64,000 nt of DNA from Halogeometricum rufum (GTDB lineage Archaea > Halobacteriota > Halobacteria > Halobacteriales > Haloferacaceae), in assembly GCF_900112175.1 (NCBI RefSeq), contig NZ_FOYT01000001.1:1240001-1304000 (forward strand). Direction: 5' to 3'. Both the position numbers and the translations under genes were made by a program. The notes below the pieces were generated by a model. The model searched no databases and was not told where the DNA came from. It saw only the letters and a program-made list of their open reading frames with translations. Positions 41,116 through 50,032 of the stretch are shown here, in pieces (within the stretch, counting starts at the first letter, position 1; each line of letters begins with the position of its first letter).

Positions 41116-42807
41116 GTGTCGAACGCCCGTCGCCTCCTCGCCTTCGCCCTCGCCGGTGCGTTGCTCGTTCAGGCCTGCGGCGTCGCCGCCGGCGCGGCCG
41201 TCGTCGGTTCGGGTGCCCCTGCCGGCGCGGATGCCACCGCTGGCGCGGATGCCGACGCCGCGGACGCCGAACGCACGGCCGGCAGAGCGAACGCGACGAC
41301 CCCGCGCGTCCTCGCCGTCTACCCGAACCCCGTCGCCGCGGACGACGCGGGCGAGTTCGTCGCCGTCCGCGGCGGCGACGTGCCGAACCTGACTCTCTCG
41401 GACGGCGAGGACGTGTTCGCTGTCCCCCGCCGACAGAGCGTCGTCGTCCTCTCGTCGGACCCGAACGCGACGCGGGCGGTGACCCCTCACCCCGTCGTCC
41501 GCGCGGACCTCTCGCTGTCGAACGCCGGCGAACGCCTCGTCCTCCGGCGGAACGGCACCGTCGTCCACACAGTCGCCTACGAGGACGCCCCCGAGAGCGA
41601 CCGCTGGAACGTCTCGGCGGACCGGTGGACGCCGCTCGGACTCGACCTGCGGCCCCCCGTCGCCACCGGGCCGGCGGACGCGACGGCGTTCGTCCTCCCC
41701 GACGCGCCCGACGCGGTCGCGGAGACGCTTCGCTCGGCCGAGGACCGACTCCTCCTCGCGGGCTACACGCTCTCCTCGGACCGCGTCACGGACGCTCTCG
41801 TGGCGGCCCACCGGCGCGGCGTGCGCGTCCGCGTCCTCGTGGAGGGCGGTCCGGTCGGCGGCGTCTCCCGACGACAGGCGGCGGCGCTCGACAGACTCAA
41901 TCGCGCGGGCGTCCCCGTCGCCGTCGTCGACGGCCCGGACGCGACGTTCGCCTACCACCACGCGAAGTACGCCGTCGTCGACGACCGGTCGCTCGTCCTC
42001 ACGGAGAACTGGAAGCCCGCGGGGACCGGCGGCCGCGACAGTCGCGGGTGGGGCGTGCGCGTCGCCTCCGCGCGGACGGCCGACGAGTTGGCCGCCGTCT
42101 TCGAGGCGGATTCGACCGGGCGCGGCGTCGTCTCGTGGGCGTCGTACCGACGGCACGGGACGTTCGTCGCCGACCCGCCGCCGAACGCCACGTACCCGAC
42201 TCGAATCGAACCCGCGCCGGTCCGCGCGACGGCGGTTCGGGTGCTGACGGCGCCCGGCAACGCCGGCGAGGCGACGATTCGCCGACTCGACGGGGCCGAC
42301 GAGCGAATCTCGGTCGTCAACCCGCGCATCGACCCGGACGGGCGCTTCTTCGCCGCACTCGTCCGCGCGGCGCGACGCGGCGTCTCGGTCCGCCTCCTCC
42401 TCTCGAACGCGTGGTACGACGCCGAGGAGAACGAACGGGTAGTCGCCCGCGTCCGGGACCTCCGGGCGTCCGGACTGCCCATCGAGGCGCGCATCGCGGA
42501 CCCGAGCGGTCGGTTCGGGAAGGTCCACGCGAAAGGCGCCGTCGTCGACGGCGAGACGGTGTTCGTCGGGAGCCTCAACTGGAACGACCACGCCGCGACG
42601 GAGAACCGCGAGGTGGTGCTGGAACTGCGCGGCGCGGAACCGGCGGCGTACTACCGGCGGGCGTTCGAACGTGACTGGGCGGCGGCGGGCGGCGGAGGCG
42701 GTGGACGGGGCGACGACGGAACGCCGTGGCTCCTCGTCGCCGGCGCTCTCGCGTCGGCGACGCTGGCCGGACTGGTGCTGAAGAAGACGGTTCGGTTCGA
42801 GCGGTGA
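41116..42807 (+). CDS. Secreted membrane-anchored phospholipase D-fold protein with lamin-tail-like domain
   Basis: A 563-residue exported protein. Residues 1-27 are a Sec-type signal peptide (LLAFALAGALLVQACG), with a possible lipobox Cys at 21. Residues 58-150 resemble a lamin-tail-type domain (YPNPVAADDAGEFVAVRGG, then SLSNAGERLVLRRNG). Two PLD domains carry His282-Lys284-Asp289 (HHAKYAVVD) and His471-Lys473-Asp478 (HAKGAVVDG), with SLNWN following the second. A Gly-rich stretch and a C-terminal helix (WLLVAGALASATLAGLVL, about 538-555) anchor it. It would cleave a phosphodiester outside the cell. The start is GTG. Confidence 0.85.
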   Translation: MSNARRLLAFALAGALLVQACGVAAGAAVVGSGAPAGADATAGADADAADAERTAGRANATTPRVLAVYPNPVAADDAGEFVAVRGGDVPNLTLSDGEDVFAVPRRQSVVVLSSDPNATRAVTPHPVVRADLSLSNAGERLVLRRNGTVVHTVAYEDAPESDRWNVSADRWTPLGLDLRPPVATGPADATAFVLPDAPDAVAETLRSAEDRLLLAGYTLSSDRVTDALVAAHRRGVRVRVLVEGGPVGGVSRRQAAALDRLNRAGVPVAVVDGPDATFAYHHAKYAVVDDRSLVLTENWKPAGTGGRDSRGWGVRVASARTADELAAVFEADSTGRGVVSWASYRRHGTFVADPPPNATYPTRIEPAPVRATAVRVLTAPGNAGEATIRRLDGADERISVVNPRIDPDGRFFAALVRAARRGVSVRLLLSNAWYDAEENERVVARVRDLRASGLPIEARIADPSGRFGKVHAKGAVVDGETVFVGSLNWNDHAATENREVVLELRGAEPAAYYRRAFERDWAAAGGGGGGRGDDGTPWLLVAGALASATLAGLVLKKTVRFER

Positions 42808-42828
42808 ACGCGCGGGTGACGCGCCCGC

Positions 42829-44754
42829 TTACAGGTCGGCGTCCACGGGCGCCTGCGAGGAGAGTTCGGCGTCGAGTTCCGCGTCGGCCATCTTCTCGAC
42901 GAGGCTGTCGATGACCTCGCTGCGCATCCCCTTCACGAACTTGATGGAGCCGACGACGAGGTGGCCGCCGCCGGAGACGCCGCCGCCGACGACTTCCTCG
43001 TTGAGTTCGGCGACCATCTGCGGGATGTCGAGGCGGACGCCGTCGGAACGCAGGACGGCGAAGTCGGGGCCGTAGCCGATGGTAATGACGGGTTCCTGTC
43101 GCTCCTGCACCTTCCGGTCGTGGAGCTTTCCGGTCGTCTTCCCCGGCGCGGGGTAGGTAAAGCGGTGCGCCCACTCGTCCAGGTCGATGGTGTAGAGGTG
43201 CGCCCCGGAACTGAGCGTCTCGTGTTCCACGTGTGACTCCGCGGCGTCGAGTTGGCGGTCCACGTCGCGTTCGGCGCGTTCGGCGAGGAACTCGACCAGT
43301 TCCTCGTGGCGTTCCTCGTCGTCACAGCCGACGTTCAGCACGTCGTTGACGATGGACTGCCCGTCGCTGTAGCGGAGCCAGTGGGCCGCGTAGTCCAGCG
43401 CTTCGCCGATGTCGAGCAGTTTCCCGCGGTCGTAGCCCCGGTCCTCGGCGAGGGCGACGAACTCGTCCATCACCTCGGCCTTCGACCGGTCCGAGAGGCC
43501 GGCGACGGCGGGGACGTGTTCGAGGTCCTCCGTGATGGAGGGGTCGATCATGCGCGCGAGTTCGACGCACATCATCCCGGTGGTGATGCGGTAGTCCTCG
43601 TCGTACAGGTAGGGGTTGACGTGGGCGTCCAGCAGGGGTTCGACCGCCTCGGGGTCGGGGTGGTGGTGGTCGACGACGGCGATGGGCACGTCGTAGTGCG
43701 CGAGGTTCTCGTAGGCGGGCACGTCCTCCTCGGTGGACCCGTTGTCCAGCATGAGGAGGAGGGGGAGACGCTGGCCGTGGCGGGCGCGGCCCTCCAAGGC
43801 GAAGTTCAGGTCGCGCGTCACGTCCTCCATCTCGTAGAACGGGGCCTTCGACGGCAGGCGCTTGAACAGGTGTCGCGGCGCGTCGTCGTCGTCGTGGACC
43901 TCGGAGATGAAGTTCTCCAGCGCCAGTTGGACCGGCACGGAGGCGCACATCCCGTCGCCGTCGGCGTGGTGGCGGACGCGGATGGGACGCCCTTCGAGGA
44001 CGGTCCGACGGAGCAGTCGGGCCACGTCGCGCAGGTCGTCGCGGAGTTTCTCGAAGGCGGGCCACTCGACGAGGGGGTCGACCTCGTTCGGTTCGGCGCG
44101 TTCGTCGAGGGCGTCGTCGAGACGCTGCCGGGTCGCTTCGGCGGCCTCGTCGTGGAGGCGAGTCAGCGAGTCGACTTCGAGTTGGAGTGCGCCCTCGTGG
44201 CTCTCGGCGGTGCCGCTGATGCGGACGGCGTCGTCCAGTTCGACCTCGGGGTGGGCGCGGACGCCCGCCTCCTCGAAGGCGGCGGCGGAGACGATACCGG
44301 TGTCGTCCGCGATGCGGAAGACGGTGGGACCGCCGGTCTGCTTTATCTGCGCGACGACGCCCTCGACGAACACGTCCATGCCGGGTTCGACGTCGGCGAT
44401 GGGCGTGATGTCGGGTTCGTAGTCGACGGTGACCGTGCGGTAGTCCTCGAAGCTGACGGTGTCGAACGCGACGTCGCCGTTCTCGCGGACCTCCTCCAGC
44501 GAGACGATGAGTCGGTCGCCGACTTCGTACGTGCGGTCGAGGTTCGACTCGTGGACGAGGCCGGACACCTCGTCGGAGACGTCGACGAAGATGCCGTACT
44601 CGACGACGCCGTTGACGACGGCGTGGTAGTTCGCGCCGACTTCGGTGTCGTCGAGGGTGCAGTTCGGTGCCAAGTCGTAGACGACAGGTCGCGAGTCCGC
44701 GTCCGAACTCGAACCGGACTCGCCGCCGGAATCCCCGGCGTTTTCGACAGTCAT
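42829..44754 (-). CDS. DHH-family phosphoesterase with S1 and OB domains (RecJ-like)
   Basis: A 641-residue nucleic-acid enzyme. After an acidic N-terminus there is an S1 RNA-binding domain (about 40-100, YHAVVNGVVEYGIFVDVSD), then an OB-fold domain (about 118-190, VFVEGVVAQIKQTGG), then the DHH catalytic region (RVRHHADGDGMCASV; LLLMLDNGSTEED; VAVVDHHHPDP-type block near 360) and a DHHA1 domain (VGGGVSGGGHLVVG). The DHH and GGG.SGGGH motifs imply Mn2+-dependent exonuclease activity, likely on single-stranded DNA or RNA. It is close to the archaeal RecJ homologs. Confidence 0.9.
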   Translation of the reverse strand: MTVENAGDSGGESGSSSDADSRPVVYDLAPNCTLDDTEVGANYHAVVNGVVEYGIFVDVSDEVSGLVHESNLDRTYEVGDRLIVSLEEVRENGDVAFDTVSFEDYRTVTVDYEPDITPIADVEPGMDVFVEGVVAQIKQTGGPTVFRIADDTGIVSAAAFEEAGVRAHPEVELDDAVRISGTAESHEGALQLEVDSLTRLHDEAAEATRQRLDDALDERAEPNEVDPLVEWPAFEKLRDDLRDVARLLRRTVLEGRPIRVRHHADGDGMCASVPVQLALENFISEVHDDDDAPRHLFKRLPSKAPFYEMEDVTRDLNFALEGRARHGQRLPLLLMLDNGSTEEDVPAYENLAHYDVPIAVVDHHHPDPEAVEPLLDAHVNPYLYDEDYRITTGMMCVELARMIDPSITEDLEHVPAVAGLSDRSKAEVMDEFVALAEDRGYDRGKLLDIGEALDYAAHWLRYSDGQSIVNDVLNVGCDDEERHEELVEFLAERAERDVDRQLDAAESHVEHETLSSGAHLYTIDLDEWAHRFTYPAPGKTTGKLHDRKVQERQEPVITIGYGPDFAVLRSDGVRLDIPQMVAELNEEVVGGGVSGGGHLVVGSIKFVKGMRSEVIDSLVEKMADAELDAELSSQAPVDADL

Positions 44755-44844
44755 AGTCGGTGAAAGTGGTGGCCGCCGGTTAAGACTTTACATGCGCGTC
44801 CGCCGCCGAGGCGGGCGATTCGAGGCCGCTCGCGGCCGACACTC

Positions 44845-45714
44845 TCAGTATCCCAGTTCGGCCAGCGACTCGCGCAGACGCGGGAGGTAGTCCCGGCCGA
44901 AGTAACGGACGTGTTCGAGGAGGGGGAAGACGCCGTACGCCGTCGCGCGCGTCTCGAAGAAGCCGTCCTCGATTCCCCGCCGGTCGGCGTACCGGTCGAA
45001 GAAGGCGTCGCCGAACGAGTCGAACAGGGCGACGTAGGCGAGTTCCACCTCGGGGTGGCCGTAGTAGACGGCGGGGTCGAGGAACGCCCGCACCGCGCCG
45101 TCGCGCACGACGACGTTCTCCCGCCACACGTCGCCGTGGACGAGAGTGGGCGCGTCGGGTTCGCGGAGGATGGCCTCCAGGTCGGCCGCGAGGGCGTCCA
45201 CCCGTTCGGCGTCCCCGGGCGGGAGCGTCCCCTCCCTCGCCGCCGCCTCGGCCGCGTCGAGCAGTCGGTGCTCGCGGAAGAACTCGACCCACGAGTCGGT
45301 CCACGGGTTCGGCAGGCGGTAGGGGCCGCTGAGCGTGTCGAACGGGAACCCCGACCGCTCCGCGGTCACGTCGTGGAGGGCGGCGAGGTGGTCGGCGATA
45401 TCGCGTTCGACGGCCGGCGTGAACGCGCCGTCGCCCTCGACGTACGCCATGAACAGCAGGTCGTCCGTCGCGTCGTACACCGTCGGCACCGGCAGGTCGG
45501 ACTCCGCGGCGAGAGAGCGGAGCATCCGGGCCTCGACGGTCAGGGGCGTGTCGCCGACCTTGGCGACGACGGACGCGCGGTCGGCGAAGTCGAGTCGGTA
45601 GACGGTCCCCACCTCGCCGCCGTCGAGTTCGGTGAGTCCGGTCACGGCCGACTCGAACTGCGACGCTGCGCGGGCGCGGACCGTCCGGGGCGACGGCGTC
45701 GTCTCGCCGGGCAT
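44845..45714 (-). CDS. Fructosamine kinase family protein
   Basis: A 289-residue member of the fructosamine-3-kinase/aminoglycoside phosphotransferase fold. ATP-binding Lys is in [10 protein letters not shown], the catalytic loop is [12 protein letters not shown], and the metal Asp is in [19 protein letters not shown]. The end ([18 protein letters not shown]) is typical of FN3K-type proteins. It could phosphorylate ketoamines on glycated proteins to undo damage, which would suit growth at high sugar, but small-molecule kinase activity cannot be excluded. The start ATG at 45714 is well placed. Confidence 0.85.
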   Translation of the reverse strand: MPGETTPSPRTVRARAASQFESAVTGLTELDGGEVGTVYRLDFADRASVVAKVGDTPLTVEARMLRSLAAESDLPVPTVYDATDDLLFMAYVEGDGAFTPAVERDIADHLAALHDVTAERSGFPFDTLSGPYRLPNPWTDSWVEFFREHRLLDAAEAAAREGTLPPGDAERVDALAADLEAILREPDAPTLVHGDVWRENVVVRDGAVRAFLDPAVYYGHPEVELAYVALFDSFGDAFFDRYADRRGIEDGFFETRATAYGVFPLLEHVRYFGRDYLPRLRESLAELGY

Positions 45715-45832
45715 ACCCGCGCTTCGGGCCGTCGCCTCCTGAGAGTGACGCTTCGGTCGTCGCGTCGCAGTCGTGCGGTTTGGTCGCTCCGTGGACCGGA
45801 ACTCTTAGATGCCGACGCGACCGAGTTGGGGC

Positions 45833-46327
45833 ATGCGCCTCTTCCGGTCGAAAGAGATTCTCGGTATCGCCGAGGAGGCACTCGACTTCGCGTTGGAGGC
45901 GTCCAAGGAGACGCACCCCAACGAGTACATGGGCTTTCTCCGCGGCGAGGACGCGCGGCGCGTCGGCCTCGACCGGTCGGGGACGGTCATCACCGACGTG
46001 CTCATCATCCCGGGGACGAAGTCGGACTCGATGAGTGCGACGGTGAACTCGAACATGATTCCGAACGACATGCGCGCGGTCGGGTCGATTCACTCGCACC
46101 CGAACGGCGTCCTCCGGCCGAGCGACGCCGACCTGGACACGTTCGGCAACGGGCAGGTCCACATCATCCTCGGCCACCCCTACCGCCGGAGCGACTGGCG
46201 GGCGTTCGACCAGGAGGGCGCGCCGACGACGCTGGACGTCCTCGACGTCGACCTGCCGGACCCCGAAGCGTTCTTCGACTTCGACGAGTCGGACCTCGGA
46301 CTCGACCTGGAGGACGCCGACCGATGA
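45833..46327 (+). CDS. JAMM/MPN+ metalloprotease
   Basis: A 164-residue Mov34/MPN/PAD-1 family protein. The full JAMM motif is present: Glu31 (NEYMGFL), His88-Ser-His90, Ser98 and Asp101 ([17 protein letters not shown]). In haloarchaea such enzymes remove ubiquitin-like SAMP proteins or cut other isopeptide bonds. The C-terminal 25 residues are acidic ([15 protein letters not shown]). The ATG at 45833 is chosen over an in-frame start 24 nt upstream. It overlaps ribL by ATGA, so the two are translated together. Confidence 0.88.
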   Translation: MRLFRSKEILGIAEEALDFALEASKETHPNEYMGFLRGEDARRVGLDRSGTVITDVLIIPGTKSDSMSATVNSNMIPNDMRAVGSIHSHPNGVLRPSDADLDTFGNGQVHIILGHPYRRSDWRAFDQEGAPTTLDVLDVDLPDPEAFFDFDESDLGLDLEDADR

Positions 46328-46788
46328 CGGAGCGAGTCATCGCGCAGGGGACGTTCGACATCCTCCACCCGGGGCACCTCCACTACCTGCGAGACGCCGC
46401 CGCTCTCGGCGACGAACTCCACGTCATCGTCGCCCGCCGGGAGAACGTCACCCACAAGGCCAAACCCGTCCTCCCGGACCGCCAACGCCGCGACATGGTG
46501 GACGCGCTCTCGGTGGTGACGGAGGCGCACCTCGGGCACACCGACGACATCTTCGTGCCCATCGAGCGCATCCGCCCGGACGTCATCGTCCTCGGCCACG
46601 ACCAGCATCACGACCCGGAGGGCATCCGCGCGGCCCTCGACGCGCGCGGCATCGACTGCGAGGTGACGCGCGCCTCGGCGCGAGAACCGGAGTACGAGGG
46701 CGAACTGCTCTCGACCGGACGCATCATCGACCGCGTCCTCGAACAGCGCGGGCCCCCGCCCGAGGCGCCGGACGACCCGAACACGTAG
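46324..46788 (+). CDS. ribL: Archaeal FAD synthase RibL
   Basis: A 154-residue cytidylyltransferase-fold enzyme: [14 protein letters not shown] with the HxGH site (His15, His18), then [28 protein letters not shown] occupies the ISSTxI position. This is the archaeal-type FAD synthetase, which transfers AMP to FMN in cofactor synthesis. The gene overlaps the JAMM protease stop by 4 bp. The C-terminal Pro-rich tail is an add-on. Phosphopantetheine adenylyltransferase is the close alternative, but the KAKP-V..R..M form fits RibL. Confidence 0.85.
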   Translation: MTERVIAQGTFDILHPGHLHYLRDAAALGDELHVIVARRENVTHKAKPVLPDRQRRDMVDALSVVTEAHLGHTDDIFVPIERIRPDVIVLGHDQHHDPEGIRAALDARGIDCEVTRASAREPEYEGELLSTGRIIDRVLEQRGPPPEAPDDPNT

Positions 46789-46873
46789 CGCGTCCGACCG
46801 GGCCCCACCACGACCGGTCGCCACCGCCGACCGACGACTTTCTGTCCCCCGCGTCCGACCGTGAGCGGTAGGT

Positions 46874-47716
46874 ATGACCGACGACCCGCCGGTGGAGTGG
46901 CACGAGTCGATGGGCGACACGAGCCTCCGCGTCCGCCAGTTGGCCGACGACGGCGCGCCGCACGGCACGATGGTGGCCGCCGACGAACTCACGGCCGCCC
47001 GCGGCCGGACGGGGAACGAGTGGGCCGCCCCGCCCGGCGGCGTCTGGACCAGCACGCTCCTCCGACCCGACCTGTCGGCGGACCGCGTCGGTCGCCTCAC
47101 GTTCGCCGGCGCGATGGCCGTCGTCGACGCGGTGGAGTCGGTCGGCGTCGAGGCGCGCCTGATGTGGCCGAACGACGTGGTCGTCGGCGGCGAGAGCGAG
47201 GGCGACGGTGGGTTCGAGGCGGACGCCGACGCCGTCCCGAAGAAACTCGCCGGCGTCCTCACGGAACCCGTCGTGGACGGCGTCCCCGTTCCGGGCAAAC
47301 CCGTCGACGAGGTGTTCGACGGCGACGGCGCGGCCGTCGAGTACGTCGTCGTCGGCACCGGCATCAACGCCGACTTCGACCCCGCGGAACTGCCCGTCGA
47401 CCGCCCGGTGACGACGCTCCGCGCCGAAGTCGGGGCGGTGGACCGCGACCGAATCGCTCGGCGCTACCGCGAGGCGTTGCTGGCCCGGTGTGCGACCGTC
47501 GCGTCAGACGACGGCTTCGCCGCCCTGTTGGACGAGTGGCGTGAACGCGCCGAGACGCTCGGGTCGCGCGTGACGGTTCGCCGACGGGGTACCGACGACG
47601 TGACGGGCGTCGCGCGCGACGTCTCCGCGCGCGGCGGACTCCTCGTCGAGACCGACGACGTGACCGTTGAACTGACCGAAGGAGAGGCGAGTCGGGTGCG
47701 AGACGCGTCGGACTGA
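46874..47716 (+). CDS. birA: Biotin--[acetyl-CoA carboxylase] ligase BirA
   Basis: A 280-residue biotin protein ligase without the N-terminal DNA-binding wing, so a pure enzyme. ARGRTGNEWAAPPGGVW replaces the usual GRGRRGRxW biotin-AMP loop at about residues 41-57. LMWPNDVV and KKLAGVLTE follow, with an acidic insertion between them (GGESEGDGGFEADAD) that is halophile-specific. VGTGINAD completes the site, and a C-terminal SH3-like domain (ETLGSRVTVRRRGTDDVTG) ends it. It activates biotin and attaches it to carboxylase carrier domains. The ATG at 46874 is used. Confidence 0.92.
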   Translation: MTDDPPVEWHESMGDTSLRVRQLADDGAPHGTMVAADELTAARGRTGNEWAAPPGGVWTSTLLRPDLSADRVGRLTFAGAMAVVDAVESVGVEARLMWPNDVVVGGESEGDGGFEADADAVPKKLAGVLTEPVVDGVPVPGKPVDEVFDGDGAAVEYVVVGTGINADFDPAELPVDRPVTTLRAEVGAVDRDRIARRYREALLARCATVASDDGFAALLDEWRERAETLGSRVTVRRRGTDDVTGVARDVSARGGLLVETDDVTVELTEGEASRVRDASD

Positions 47717-48481
47717 CTACCGCGCCAGCGCGGGCGACTCGACGCTGCTACTGTTCGTGCTGTTTCCGCCGTTCCCGCCGCTCTGCTGTTCGGAGACCCA
47801 CTGCTGGTACTCCTCCTGCGAGACGACTTCGACGGTGAAGTACATCTGCGAGTGGGCGACGCCGCAGTACTCCGAGCAGTAGCCCTGGTAGGTGCCCTCT
47901 TCGTAGGGGACGGTCTTGATGGTGTTCACCTGGCCGGGGAAGGCGTCGGTCTTCAGCGCCATCTCGGGGACGTGGAAGCCGTGTATCACGTCCCTCGACG
48001 TCACCTGGAAGACGACCGGTCGGTCCTTCGGCACCACTATCTCGGTACCGGTGGAGAAGTTACCGGCCTCGGGGTAGGACATCTCCCAGCCCCACTGGTA
48101 GGCCTCGGCGTGGACGACGACGGGGTCTTCGTTCTCCAGTTCCTCCGACGGCTGGTACGTCACGTTCTCGTTCGCGAGGACGCCGTAGGAGGCGACGCCG
48201 ACGAACAGGAGGATGATGGCCGTCGCGACGGTCCACGTGATTTCGAGCCGGCGGTTCTCCTTCGTCGGGAGGGGGTTGTCGTTGTTGCGGAACTTCACCA
48301 CCGCGTAGAGGAGGATGACCTCGACGAGCACGGTGATGGGAATCGCCACGTACAGCAGCTTACTGTTCAACTCGTTGATGAGCTCGGCGGTCGCGGACGC
48401 CTGCGCGGCCGCAGGATTCGCGAATAGTGCGAGAATCAGCACCGAGAACACCGAAACGAGTGCTAAACGCGTCTTTCGCAT
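47717..48481 (-). CDS. coxB: Cytochrome c oxidase subunit II (CoxB)
   Basis: A 254-residue subunit with a signal/first hydrophobic segment (1-27), two membrane helices (about 43-62 and 82-102) and an outside CuA domain. CuA ligands are His167 (DVIHGFHVP), Cys202, Glu204, Cys206, His210 and Met213 (YCSEYCGVAHSQM). It accepts electrons from halocyanin-like blue-copper proteins in halophiles. The C-terminal tail is Ser/Gly/Asn-rich. Subunit I is not in the window. It is divergent from the ctaA-like/ctaB fusion gene, sharing the 138-bp promoter gap. Confidence 0.95.
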   Translation of the reverse strand: MRKTRLALVSVFSVLILALFANPAAAQASATAELINELNSKLLYVAIPITVLVEVILLYAVVKFRNNDNPLPTKENRRLEITWTVATAIILLFVGVASYGVLANENVTYQPSEELENEDPVVVHAEAYQWGWEMSYPEAGNFSTGTEIVVPKDRPVVFQVTSRDVIHGFHVPEMALKTDAFPGQVNTIKTVPYEEGTYQGYCSEYCGVAHSQMYFTVEVVSQEEYQQWVSEQQSGGNGGNSTNSSSVESPALAR

Positions 48482-48619
48482 CTTGTCGCAGGGTTAGGAA
48501 CAAGTACCTAAATAGTTGCTGTCTTTTCGTCGGACGGTCGCGACTGCGGCGCCTCGGTTTCACCGAGGAAGCGCGGGTCCTAAATACACCGCGTACGAAC
48601 CGTCGGTAGGTGACTATCC
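48482..48619. promoter_or_regulatory. Divergent coxB / ctaB promoter region with central palindrome
   Basis: TATA elements face both ways: AACTATTTAGG on the minus strand (about 48507-48517, 27-35 nt before coxB) and CCTAAATAC on the plus strand (48579-48587, 33 nt before ctaB). Between them lies the perfect palindrome CCTCGGT-TTC-ACCGAGG (48552-48568), placed like an operator for a regulator that controls both genes together. Confidence 0.55.
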
Positions 48620-50026
48620 GTGGCATCGAACAGCACACACGACCGATTTCACGCGCTCCTCGCCGCCACGGCGATGGGCGTCTATCTCCTGCTCCTCGTC
48701 GGCGCGACGACGGCGCTGACCGACGCCGCGGCGGCGTGCACCGCGTGGCCGGTGTGCGGTGACGGCTTCACCGCGCCGACCACCGCCGCCGGGTGGCTAG
48801 CCGTCGGCCACCGACTCGCCGCCGTCGCCGTCGGCGTCCTCGGCGTCGTGACGCTCGTCACGGGCCTCCGCGCGGGCGTCGACCGACGCGTCCTCGCCGC
48901 GACGCTCCTCGCGAGTCTGCTCTATCCGGTACAGGCGGCTCTCGGCGCGTTCGTCGCCGTCGGGGCGGCCAGCGCGACGCTCTCGACGCTCCACCTCGCC
49001 CTCGGGATGGGCATCTTCGGCGGCCTCGTCCTCGCCCTCGCGTGGGCGCTGGAGAGCGACACGGGCGACCCGACGGACGAACCGAACGCGATGCCCGAAC
49101 CGGACCTCCCGCCGGAGAGCGACCACGACCCGACGATTCCGACCGACCCGCTGCCCCGCGCGAAAGCGACCGCGCGGGCGTACTTCAGTCTCATGAAGCC
49201 GCGGCTGATGTGGCTGCTCTGCCTCGTCGCCTCCGCGGGCATGGCGCTGGCGGCGACGACGGACGGCGGCCTCACGCCCGGCGTCGTCCTCGCCACCCTC
49301 GGCGGCGGCGTCCTCTCCATCGGCGCGTCGGGGACGTTCAACCACGTCCTCGAACGCGACATCGACCGGCGGATGGAGCGCACCAGCGACCGACCGCTGG
49401 CCGTCGACCTCGTGCCCGTCCGGCGCGCCGTCGCGTTCGGACTCGTGTTGGCCGCCGCGTCGGTGGCGCTGTTCGCGTGGGTGAACGTCCTCGCGGCCGT
49501 CCTCGGCGTCGCCGCCATCGTGTTCTACAGCGTCGTCTACACGCTCATCCTGAAGCCGAACACGGTCCAGAACACCGTCATCGGCGGCGCGGCGGGCGCG
49601 CTCCCGGCGCTCATCGGCTGGGTGGCCGTCACCGGCGACATCGGCTTCGGCGGCCTCCTCCTCGCCGCGGTCATCTTCCTGTGGACGCCCGCGCACTTCT
49701 ACAACCTCGCGCTGGCGTACAAGGACGACTACGCCCGCGGCGGGTTCCCGATGATGCCCGTCGTCCGGGGCGAGACGACGACGCGGAAACACACCCTGTG
49801 GTACCTCGGCGCGACGCTCATCGCCGCGGGAGCCCTCGCGGCGATGGAGGCGCTCGGACTCGTCTACGCCCTCACGAGCGTCGTCTTCGGGGCGGTGTTC
49901 CTCTACTTCGTCGTCCGCCTGCACTACGAACAGACCGAGTCGGCGGCGCTCCGCGCGTTCCACGCCTCGAACGCCTACCTCGGGACGCTCCTGCTCGCCG
50001 TCGTCGTGGACACGCTGGCGCTCTGA
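48620..50026 (+). CDS. ctaB: CtaA-like domain fused to protoheme IX farnesyltransferase CtaB
   Basis: A 468-residue membrane protein. Residues 1-145 are a four-helix domain like half of heme A synthase CtaA/COX15 (histidines at GHRLAA and TLHLALG as likely heme ligands; AAACTAWPVCGDG between helices 1 and 2). A Pro/Asp-rich linker follows (about 150-185). Residues 188-468 are a UbiA-type prenyltransferase: NHVLERDIDRRMERT (about 240-254) and YKDDYARGGFPMMPV (about 372-386) are the two Asp-rich motifs of heme O synthase. It makes heme O for the oxidase. The start is GTG. Confidence 0.92.
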   Translation: MASNSTHDRFHALLAATAMGVYLLLLVGATTALTDAAAACTAWPVCGDGFTAPTTAAGWLAVGHRLAAVAVGVLGVVTLVTGLRAGVDRRVLAATLLASLLYPVQAALGAFVAVGAASATLSTLHLALGMGIFGGLVLALAWALESDTGDPTDEPNAMPEPDLPPESDHDPTIPTDPLPRAKATARAYFSLMKPRLMWLLCLVASAGMALAATTDGGLTPGVVLATLGGGVLSIGASGTFNHVLERDIDRRMERTSDRPLAVDLVPVRRAVAFGLVLAAASVALFAWVNVLAAVLGVAAIVFYSVVYTLILKPNTVQNTVIGGAAGALPALIGWVAVTGDIGFGGLLLAAVIFLWTPAHFYNLALAYKDDYARGGFPMMPVVRGETTTRKHTLWYLGATLIAAGALAAMEALGLVYALTSVVFGAVFLYFVVRLHYEQTESAALRAFHASNAYLGTLLLAVVVDTLAL

Positions 50027-50032
50027 CCGCAC

